A stretch of DNA of 8,104 nucleotides, from the NCBI GenBank assembly GCA_946183175.1, contig CAMHBH010000100.1, forward strand, positions 1 through 8,104. The letters run 5' to 3'. The notes beneath the pieces were generated by a model. The model saw only the letters and a program-made list of their open reading frames with translations. It was not told where the DNA came from and ran no database searches. Below, piece after piece: positions 1 through 5,297 of this stretch. The DNA comes from an uncultured Oscillibacter sp. Lineage in GTDB: Bacteria > Bacillota > Clostridia > Oscillospirales > Oscillospiraceae. The stretch's first letter is position 1. Every line of letters starts with the position of its first letter. The position numbers and the translations under genes are program-made.

Positions 1-35
1 CTAAGCGGCATCGACCGAAACCCCCGCGAACAGGA

Positions 36-69
36 AAAGTGGCTGGCCTGTTGACAGGTCAGCCACTTT
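36..69 (-). terminator. Hairpin terminator after the RCK channel gene
   Basis: A 15-bp stem (36-50 with 55-69, one G-U pair) closes a TTGA loop, nine bases past the stop codon of the minus-strand channel gene. Read on the minus strand, the stem ends in a short TTTTCC run, so the T-tract is weak. The A-tract on the other side of the symmetrical stem means it could act on both strands if a gene converges from the left. Bases 1-35 hold nothing I can assign. Confidence 0.7.
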
Positions 70-77
70 CCGGCGAT

Positions 78-1946
78 TCAGTCCAGCGCAATCACAACAA
101 AGCTGTCGTGTTCGCCGAAGACAATCTCGCGGTCTTTCGGCGGGTTCGTGACAATCTCCATCTCGTCCGTTTCGGGGTTCATCGTGCGGTAGCCGATGAG
201 CACCTCGCGCTGTCTGGACGCCGCCTCGCACGCGGTATAAATATCGGTTTTCCGTCCGGTCACGACGTAATTCCGCGCCGGGCGGACATAGACTTCCGAG
301 CCGTCCTCCCGGAGCAGTTCCTGGAAAATCTGCTTGAGTTCCCGGGCCTGGCAAATCTGCGTCACAATCAGGCTTGTCAGATTCTTGCTGACGACGAAAT
401 CGTTGACGTTCGCGTACTGCGCCACTTCCTGGTTTTCCACCCGGAGCATTTCACTGGTGACATTCAGCTTGTAGCCTTTCGTCTCCGAGAGATAGCGGAG
501 CTGTAACAGGAGCATGAGGATTTTGGCGTCCTTGGCCTGCGCGGCCTCCTCGTCCATGCCTTCCTCCTCGTCGGCAAGAACGAGTACCCGCATTTTCGGC
601 TCGATAATCTTTTCGAGTTCATCGCGGTCATAGATGTCGCACTCCACGACATTCATCGTGATGTTTTCAAATTTCAGCCCGTCCAGCGCCTTCCGGCGGA
701 AAGCCTGTTCTTCCGGCAGGGCGACGGTCATTGTGGAACCCGGCGCGATGTAGTGGTCTTCCTCAATCAGGATACGCTTGAGTTTTTCGCTGTAGCCGAG
801 AATCAGCATATCGGTCTTGGCGGGCGGCTCCTTCTTGTACTCCCTGACAATCGTTTCTTCCCGGATGGGGGCGGGCGCGGGGTCCATATGGCTTTCGCCG
901 TCGTCCTCCGCAAAGAGGATGACACGGTCTCCGGGCTGCGCGGTGTACTCCGGCTTTGGATTGAGCAGAACTTCGCCTTTCTCGGTGACGAACCCCGCCA
1001 CCATCGAGACCGGGAAGTAGCGGTTCAACTCGCTTAACGTCTTTCCGACCGCCTTCGGGTGCTCTTCGATGTAGAACTCGCTCCCGGCCATGTCGAACAG
1101 GTCGGTATAGACCAGCGACAGGCCCGTATAGCGCCCGGTGTGCGCCACGATTCGGCACATGACATCCTCGTAGCTCAGGATTTCGACGTAGCCCTCCCCG
1201 GCAAGTTCCGCCGCCTCTTTATTCTGCTCGTCGCGGATAACCGCCGTAATGTACGCGTTATGATTGCCGCACTCTTTCAGCAGACTGGTCACGACCAGAA
1301 TCGATTTCAGCGTCGTGGCGTCCGATTCCGCGTTGATAATGACGCTCATGCAGGTGTCGAAAGAGCAGACGCGCAAATCGTTGATGTCGGTGATACTCCC
1401 GCAACGGCAGATAATCTGCGTCGTCTTCTTGTTGGGGAAGCGGGTGTTGATTTTGTCGTCCATAACATCCTTGGGGTCCTTGTTGTCCATGATGACAAGG
1501 GCCTCCCGGGGGTGGTTGGAGTTCGCTTCGATGAGTTCGGAGACGATGGTATAGAGGCCGTCGGCGGTTCCGAGGACGATGACGTGTCCCTCCTCCACGA
1601 CCATGGACTTCCCCCGGCGCAAGTCCTGTACCTTTTCGTCGATGGCGTTGCAGATGATGCCCGTCAGCGTACTGGTCAGCAGAATGCCGAGGAACGTCAC
1701 GACGAACATGGCCGCCACAAACAGCGGGTTGGCAATGTCGTCGCCGCCGACCGTCCCGGGGTCTATGATGTGCGTCAGGCTGATGAAAACGCTCTCCCCG
1801 ATACCGTACCCGGTCAGTCCCACCAGGAAACCGACGACAAGCACCGTGACAGCCGTCACCACAGACAGCAGTTTAATCAGCGCCGGGGTTCCCTTCGCCA
1901 TCTGGTTGTCGAACCAGTAGGCGAGTCTGTTTTTCGATTTCTTCAT
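78..1946 (-). CDS. CASTOR/POLLUX-like ion channel with tandem RCK domains
   Basis: Predicted 623-residue membrane protein that probably conducts or gates ion flow under control of cytosolic ligand-binding RCK (TrkA-N-like) domains. Order seen: N-terminal RLAYWFDNQMAKGTPALI typical of bacterial CASTOR/POLLUX relatives; TM1 about residues 22-45; a pore-loop-like stretch SLTHIIDPGTVGGDD (56-70); TM2 about 73-99; RCK1 from about 120, beginning HVIVLGTADGLYTIVSELIE, a degenerate nucleotide-binding loop; an RCK-C-like part about 289-345 (SEFYIEEHPKAVGKTLSEL to DRVILFAEDD); RCK2 from about 376 (DMLILGYSEKLKRIL). No TVGYG potassium filter is present; DPGT sits where the plant channels have D-S-G-N-H, so ion selectivity cannot be read off. 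The ATG at 1946 is chosen because GGGAGG lies upstream; a TTG at 1997 in the same frame lacks a ribosome site. It is divergent from an MscS channel. The family call rests on recalled motifs, not a search. Confidence 0.78.
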   Translation of the reverse strand: MKKSKNRLAYWFDNQMAKGTPALIKLLSVVTAVTVLVVGFLVGLTGYGIGESVFISLTHIIDPGTVGGDDIANPLFVAAMFVVTFLGILLTSTLTGIICNAIDEKVQDLRRGKSMVVEEGHVIVLGTADGLYTIVSELIEANSNHPREALVIMDNKDPKDVMDDKINTRFPNKKTTQIICRCGSITDINDLRVCSFDTCMSVIINAESDATTLKSILVVTSLLKECGNHNAYITAVIRDEQNKEAAELAGEGYVEILSYEDVMCRIVAHTGRYTGLSLVYTDLFDMAGSEFYIEEHPKAVGKTLSELNRYFPVSMVAGFVTEKGEVLLNPKPEYTAQPGDRVILFAEDDGESHMDPAPAPIREETIVREYKKEPPAKTDMLILGYSEKLKRILIEEDHYIAPGSTMTVALPEEQAFRRKALDGLKFENITMNVVECDIYDRDELEKIIEPKMRVLVLADEEEGMDEEAAQAKDAKILMLLLQLRYLSETKGYKLNVTSEMLRVENQEVAQYANVNDFVVSKNLTSLIVTQICQARELKQIFQELLREDGSEVYVRPARNYVVTGRKTDIYTACEAASRQREVLIGYRTMNPETDEMEIVTNPPKDREIVFGEHDSFVVIALD

Positions 1947-1969
1947 AAACGTGTCTCCCTCCCTATGAA

Positions 1970-1997
1970 ATAATACGACGGTAAACTTTGCCGCCAA
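1970..1997 (-). promoter_or_regulatory. Possible sigma-A promoter of the channel gene
   Basis: On the minus strand TTGGCG (1992-1997) and TATTAT (1970-1975) are separated by 16 bp. Transcription would start about 20 bases before the ATG at 1946 and still include the GGGAGG ribosome site at about 1955-1960. The match is moderate and the leader would be very short. A farther -10-like TATAAC at 2070-2075 on the same strand has no convincing -35 box. Confidence 0.4.
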
Positions 1998-2036
1998 GTC
2001 AGGGCGGCGCGGCTATCGTATTGGAAGAATTTACCG
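1972..2036. repeat. Crossing inverted repeats upstream of the channel gene
   Basis: Three perfect inverted repeats are interlaced: AATACGA 1972-1978 with TCGTATT 2016-2022; CGGTAAA 1979-1985 with TTTACCG 2030-2036; GCCGCC 1990-1995 with GGCGGC 2003-2008 (loop AAGTCAG). The first two cross, so as RNA they form a pseudoknot or two mutually exclusive folds, with the third hairpin inside both. The block covers the candidate promoter of the minus-strand gene. It could be a DNA operator, or a leader structure if transcription starts farther upstream. Confidence 0.5.
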
Positions 2037-2085
2037 CTTGCGAGTAATCTGGCCAACCGTGCCGTGACCGTTATAATCACCCTAC

Positions 2086-2114
2086 TTGACTACAGACTGC
2101 AAATACTGTATACT
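2086..2114 (+). promoter_or_regulatory. Strong sigma-A promoter for the MscS operon leader
   Basis: TTGACT (2086-2091), a 17-bp spacer and TATACT (2109-2114) form a near-consensus housekeeping promoter. The start is expected near 2121, giving a leader of roughly 240 bases before the MscS ATG. The -35 box lies inside a copy of CCTACTTGA (2081-2089), a 9-mer repeated farther down the leader, so a regulator recognising it could block the polymerase. Confidence 0.72.
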
Positions 2115-2139
2115 GAAAATGAGGACAGAAGGGGATAAT

Positions 2140-2309
2140 CCTACTTGAATTTGCGCGAAACAGCGGCAGAAATCCGCAAGTAAGCGGACGCTACCGGTTT
2201 TCTGACCTCCTGTTTTCAAGTAGGCCGACTATACGTGATTTTTTTATTATAGGGGATTTTATCGGAAAAAGCAAGACTGTGTTACCACCGGCTAAAGTCG
2301 GTGGGTTTT
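2140..2309 (+). promoter_or_regulatory. Candidate structured leader (attenuator or riboswitch-like) of MscS
   Basis: Seen directly: CCTACTTGAA (2140-2149) pairs perfectly with TTCAAGTAGG (2215-2224), closing a 65-nt interior. Inside, CAGAAA (2167-2172) pairs with TTTCTG (2199-2204), enclosing a hairpin TCCGC-AAGTAA-GCGGA (2173-2188) and an unpaired CGCTACCGG. GCGG at 2163-2166 could instead pair with CCGC at 2174-2177, giving an alternative fold. CCGACT (2225-2230), directly after the closing stem, is complementary to AGTCGG (2296-2301), which is part of the terminator's 3' arm, so pairing would break the terminator. I compared it from memory with c-di-AMP, c-di-GMP, SAM, preQ1 and fluoride riboswitches and matched none. 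It might instead be a stand-alone small RNA of about 190 nt. Confidence 0.45.
2285..2309 (+). terminator. Terminator-like hairpin before MscS
   Basis: CCACCGGC (2285-2292) pairs with GTCGGTGG (2297-2304) around a TAAA loop with one G-U pair, followed by GTTTT. It lies 55 bases upstream of the MscS start and downstream of the strong promoter, so it would end or attenuate the leader transcript. The shape also resembles hairpins at the ends of IS200/IS605 elements, so a transposon-end relic is an alternative origin. TTTTAG (2306-2311) and CTAAAA (2317-2322) add a second small inverted repeat just after it. Confidence 0.6.
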
Positions 2310-2363
2310 AGGGCGTCTAAAAGTCAGCGGACGCCGCCGGGAGCGGCGGGAAAGGAAGTTCAA

Positions 2364-3347
2364 ATGAGCAGTGGTTATGGCGATTTCGCGGGGCAGGGAA
2401 GCGAGCTGTTCAAGCGCGACGACGCGCCCGACAAGCCCCTTTCGATGGCGGAAAAGATTCGCGCCGCGCTGGGGGCGCTGCTGCTCGCCGCCTACTACGT
2501 CCTCCTGCTTGGCGGGCAATACTTCTTCGACGGGACAAGCGAATTTTACCGGAGTCTGAATCTTTTCTCCGGCGCGGGTGACCCCGACGTGCTGGTCAGA
2601 ATCGTAAGCTGTATCGTGTTCTTCTACGGCGTCAGCCGGATTTCCAAATTCCTCCTGTCCAGATTCGCGCTCAGCAAAGTTTCCTCCCGGAAGATGGGAC
2701 GGGCCTTGATGGGCCTTTTGGGGAGCCTGATTCAGTACGCCTGCGCGATTGCCGCGGCGCTGATGGTGCTCAATACGCTGGGCGTCGACACGATGGAAAT
2801 CGTGGCGGGCCTTGGCATTCTGGGCCTGATTATCGGCCTGGGCGCGGAGGAACTCGTCGCGGACATTCTCGCGGGCATGTTCATCGTCTTTGAGCACCTC
2901 TACGACGTGGGCGACATCATCGTTGTGGACGAATTTCGCGGCACGGTCAAGGAAGTGGGCATCCGCACGACGCAAATCGAGGACATCGGCGGAAACGTAC
3001 TGGTTGTGCGCAATTCGGAAATCGGCTCGTTCATCAACATGACCGACAAGCTCTCCATCGCCAACTGCGACATACAGATTGGACACGGCGAGAATTTGGA
3101 GAAAGTGGAGGCCATGCTTGAAGCGGGACTTCCCCCCATGAAAGCGGCTATCCCGGAGATGAAGGAAGGGCCGTACTATATCGGGATTTCCGGCATGACG
3201 GAGGCCGGCGTCGTGCTGACGTTCGCGGCCCGCTGCGAGGAGGGCTACAAGTACATCGTGGAGCGCGCCATGTACCGACATCTGAAAATGCTCTTCGACC
3301 GGAACGAAATCGAGATTGTCGGCGGGATACCGGAGGAAGGCGATTAG
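2364..3347 (+). CDS. MscS-family mechanosensitive ion channel
   Basis: Predicted 327-residue small-conductance mechanosensitive channel that opens under membrane tension and releases solutes on hypo-osmotic shock. Layout: acidic/polar N-terminus; TM1 about 31-52; TM2 about 74-99; a segment about 115-140; pore helix TM3 about 143-176 with the glycine/alanine-rich GLGILGLIIGLGAEELVADI; then the beta domain, DVGDIIVVDEFRGTVKEVGI (181-200) and VVRNSEIGSFINMTD (214-228), which correspond to the family's G-[DE]-x-V and [IV]-P-N-[SG] regions (here R-N-S replaces P-N-S). The C-terminal part (about 230-320) is the alpha/beta vestibule. The length is near the compact MscS size. ATG 2364 is chosen because AAGGAAG lies 5 bases upstream; an in-frame GTG at 2301 falls inside the terminator hairpin. 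It is first in an operon with the next gene, 27 bp downstream. Confidence 0.94.
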   Translation: MSSGYGDFAGQGSELFKRDDAPDKPLSMAEKIRAALGALLLAAYYVLLLGGQYFFDGTSEFYRSLNLFSGAGDPDVLVRIVSCIVFFYGVSRISKFLLSRFALSKVSSRKMGRALMGLLGSLIQYACAIAAALMVLNTLGVDTMEIVAGLGILGLIIGLGAEELVADILAGMFIVFEHLYDVGDIIVVDEFRGTVKEVGIRTTQIEDIGGNVLVVRNSEIGSFINMTDKLSIANCDIQIGHGENLEKVEAMLEAGLPPMKAAIPEMKEGPYYIGISGMTEAGVVLTFAARCEEGYKYIVERAMYRHLKMLFDRNEIEIVGGIPEEGD

Positions 3348-3374
3348 TCGCGCTGGCGGGAAAGGAGCGCCGGA

Positions 3375-5108
3375 ATGCGCAATCACGAATGGAACAGCGT
3401 CCGGATTTCCAACCCGGACGGGCTTTACAGGAAATACCGCGAGCCGAACAAAGTTTCCCCCAGGAATATGCGGCACGGGGCGATTCGGGAGGCCTTGTCG
3501 CGCGGCGTCCGGGAGACGCTCCGCGTCGCGGAGTACCAGAAGCGGCGCGTCAGAAAGCGCGCAAAGCGGCAGGCAAAACGCGACGGCGTCCGCAAGGCGG
3601 CGCGCGGCGCGTCCATGGCCGGACACGCCCTGCTGATATTCACGGCGGTCGTCTTCTGCTCGGTCGTGTACGTCTCCTCCCTGACGATTCGCGTCAGGCC
3701 GTGTTCGGGTATGTCGACGGCGCTGGCGTTCCAGACCTCGTTCCGCAATCCGGACGAGACGCCCTTACGGGCCACGCTCTATTCGGAGAATGAGAGCTAC
3801 GACAAGGATTTCGTCGGCGTGGCGTACCTGCTCTTCGATGGGCTGGAGAAAAAGACAAAATACACGCTTTCCATCGTCAATCTGGAGACGGAGGAGAAGA
3901 TTTACTCGTCCACGTTTCTGACCGCCGAGGAAGACCCCTATCAAATCCGGGTAGAAGACCCGATTGTGACGGAGGACGGACTGTTTCAGTTTTCCCTCGC
4001 GATAAGCGGTCTGGACGCCGGGACTTTTTACACGGTCTACGTCATGGACCAGAACGGGAAAAAAATATCCGTGACAGACCATTCCGAAACGCAGATGACG
4101 TTTTCGATTCCGATAAAATCCCTTGCCGCGCAAGCGGAGGAAACCGGGGAGCAGTCCGGGGGAACGGGGCAAACGTCCGGGGGAAGCGGAACGCAGTCCG
4201 GCGGGACGGGGCAAGCGTCCGGGGGAAGCGGAGCGCAGTCCGGCGGAACGGGACAGGCGTCCGGGGGAAGCGGAGCGCAGTCCGGCGGAGCGGGAACGCA
4301 ACCCGGCGCGACGGGGCAAGAATCCGGCGAAACCGGAGAAATGCCCGACGAAACCGGGGAAGAATCCCCTGAAACCGGAGAAGCGCCCGACGAAACCGGG
4401 GAGCAATCCGCCGAAACTGGGCAAGCACCCGGCGAAACCGGGGAGCAGTACGGCGCAACCGGGGAAACGTCCGGGGGAACCGGGGAGCAGTACGGCGCAA
4501 CCGGGGAAACGCCCGACGAAACCGGGGGGCAGTACGGCGCAACCGGGGAAACGTCCGGGGGAACCGGACAGCAGTCCGGCGGGGCCGCGCCGGAGTGGGA
4601 TAGCGACACCCTCCCCTTTATCACGGTCAAGGTCAACGGAAAAATCTTTCTCCCGCGCGTCTGGAACAATGAGAAAGAGCCGGAGACGGAACCGGAACCT
4701 GTTGGGGAAAGCGCCGCCGAAGCGCCGGACACGGAAAGCGTCGGCGAGGCGCTGAACCCCGACGAAATCGAGTGGGTATGGAACGAGGAGCACACGGAGG
4801 TCACGGCGTCCGCGCCCGCCCCCGAAGACCCGGCGGAGACGGTCAGCCTGAACGCGTCGTTTACCGAGACGGTAGCGAAAGAGGCGGGCTGTACGGAAGC
4901 GGGGCTTGCGGTCTACGAACTCAGCGCGGTGGACGAAAACGGCGCGGAGTACAAGGACGTACAGACGGAGGTTATCCCGCCGAAGGGCCACCGTTACGAG
5001 CGCGTCCGGCTGGACGAGACAGCGGGCGGCACCTCTGCGGAATACGTCTGCGAAAGTTGCGGGAAGACGTACCGGATTGACGCGGCGGCCACCGAGGAAA
5101 CCGACTGA
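3375..5108 (+). CDS. Type II membrane protein with FN3-like domains and heptad spacer
   Basis: Not a named family that I recognise. The 577-residue protein has a strongly basic cytoplasmic tail (1-80, with clusters such as KRRVRKRAKRQAKR), one hydrophobic helix (about 82-104), then an extracellular part. Residues about 105-250 look like two fibronectin-III-type domains (for example LEKKTKYTLSIVNLETEEK followed by STFLT). Residues 257-403 are 21 tandem heptads beginning TG, Ser/Gly/Gln-rich at first, then acidic or Tyr-containing. After an acidic linker, the end carries CTEAG, PPKGHRY and YVCESCGKTYR, a Cys/His pattern seen in clostridial surface proteins that may bind metal or form a disulfide. 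The start at 3375 is supported by AAAGGAG 9 bases upstream. It is co-transcribed with MscS, so a channel-associated envelope spacer is possible but unproven. No sortase signal or catalytic motif is visible. Confidence 0.85.
   Translation: MRNHEWNSVRISNPDGLYRKYREPNKVSPRNMRHGAIREALSRGVRETLRVAEYQKRRVRKRAKRQAKRDGVRKAARGASMAGHALLIFTAVVFCSVVYVSSLTIRVRPCSGMSTALAFQTSFRNPDETPLRATLYSENESYDKDFVGVAYLLFDGLEKKTKYTLSIVNLETEEKIYSSTFLTAEEDPYQIRVEDPIVTEDGLFQFSLAISGLDAGTFYTVYVMDQNGKKISVTDHSETQMTFSIPIKSLAAQAEETGEQSGGTGQTSGGSGTQSGGTGQASGGSGAQSGGTGQASGGSGAQSGGAGTQPGATGQESGETGEMPDETGEESPETGEAPDETGEQSAETGQAPGETGEQYGATGETSGGTGEQYGATGETPDETGGQYGATGETSGGTGQQSGGAAPEWDSDTLPFITVKVNGKIFLPRVWNNEKEPETEPEPVGESAAEAPDTESVGEALNPDEIEWVWNEEHTEVTASAPAPEDPAETVSLNASFTETVAKEAGCTEAGLAVYELSAVDENGAEYKDVQTEVIPPKGHRYERVRLDETAGGTSAEYVCESCGKTYRIDAAATEETD
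4143..4583 (+). repeat. 21-bp tandem repeat, 21 copies, encoding TGxxxxx heptads
   Basis: Twenty-one contiguous 21-bp units encode heptads such as TGQASGG, SGAQSGG, TGEMPDE and TGEQYGA without interruption. Early units are Ser/Gly/Gln, middle units are rich in Glu/Asp/Pro, and late units alternate QYGA and ETSGG types. Two 42-bp higher-order units are visible: SGGSGAQSGGTGQA around 4200-4290 and TGEQYGA-TGETSGG-like dimers, three in a row at 4437-4562. Copy-number changes would keep the reading frame. Confidence 0.95.
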
Positions 5109-5115
5109 TTACGAA

Positions 5116-5147
5116 GAGGCCTCCCCTGTTGACACGGGGGAGGCCTC
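5116..5147 (+). terminator. Terminator hairpin ending the MscS operon
   Basis: GAGGCCTCCCC (5116-5126) pairs perfectly with GGGGAGGCCTC (5137-5147), extended inward by three more pairs (one G-U) to a four-base TGAC loop. It starts 7 bases after the TGA of the preceding gene. No T-tract follows, so it may be a less efficient or factor-assisted terminator, or an mRNA 3'-end stabiliser. It separates the MscS operon from the promoter at 5180. Confidence 0.72.
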
Positions 5148-5179
5148 GCTATGTTACATAAATGTAACTGGGGCACCGA

Positions 5180-5207
5180 TTGACAAACGCGGCGTTTTTG
5201 GTATAAT
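5180..5207 (+). promoter_or_regulatory. Consensus extended -10 promoter of the beta-helix gene
   Basis: TTGACA (5180-5185), a 16-bp spacer and TATAAT (5202-5207) match both sigma-A boxes exactly, and TGG before the -10 box makes an extended -10. Transcription should begin near 5214, 84 bases before the ATG at 5298. This predicts high basal expression unless it is repressed or controlled later. Confidence 0.9.
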
Positions 5208-5230
5208 AAGGTCGTGATTTTCTGGAATGC

Positions 5231-5277
5231 TTTCGGTTTTTCTCCGAAACAGGGATTTTTACCCCGGGGTTTATCAA
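5231..5277 (+). promoter_or_regulatory. Leader hairpin(s) of the beta-helix gene
   Basis: TTTCGG (5231-5236) pairs with CCGAAA (5244-5249) around a pyrimidine loop TTTTTCT, close to the predicted 5' end of the mRNA. A CCCCGGGG palindrome follows at about 5262-5269. The ribosome site AAAGGAGG (5283-5290) lies 7 bases before the ATG and is not obviously sequestered. A 5'-stabilising hairpin is the simplest reading; no known riboswitch was recognised. Confidence 0.35.
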
Positions 5278-5297
5278 ACTCGAAAGGAGGCCTTCCC

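Noticed and set aside
1059..1973. A 304-codon plus-strand frame across the RCK channel gene
   Set aside because: It has no recognisable domain or ribosome site, while the minus strand encodes a coherent TM plus RCK protein.
1947..1997. TTG start at 1997 extending the RCK channel by 16 residues
   Set aside because: It is a rare start codon in the hairpin/promoter region with no ribosome site. The ATG at 1946 starts the typical family N-terminus and has GGGAGG.
2072..2077. TATAAT on the plus strand as another promoter
   Set aside because: No -35-like box at suitable spacing; the TTGACT/TATACT pair just downstream is far better.
2119..2148. Nine-codon leader peptide MRTEGDNPT
   Set aside because: Its ATG lies at or before the predicted transcription start and has no ribosome site. 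No run of regulatory codons is present.
2239..2245. T7 run as a terminator for the closing-stem structure
   Set aside because: It is 14 bases away from the stem at 2224, too far for an intrinsic terminator.
2301..2363. GTG start extending the MscS protein by 21 residues
   Set aside because: The GTG lies in the terminator hairpin stem without a ribosome site. ATG 2364 has AAGGAAG just upstream.
3765..4991. Long antisense open frames opposite the heptad protein
   Set aside because: They mirror the GC-rich repeat in the other strand, give low-complexity proline/arginine products, and have no ribosome site or promoter.
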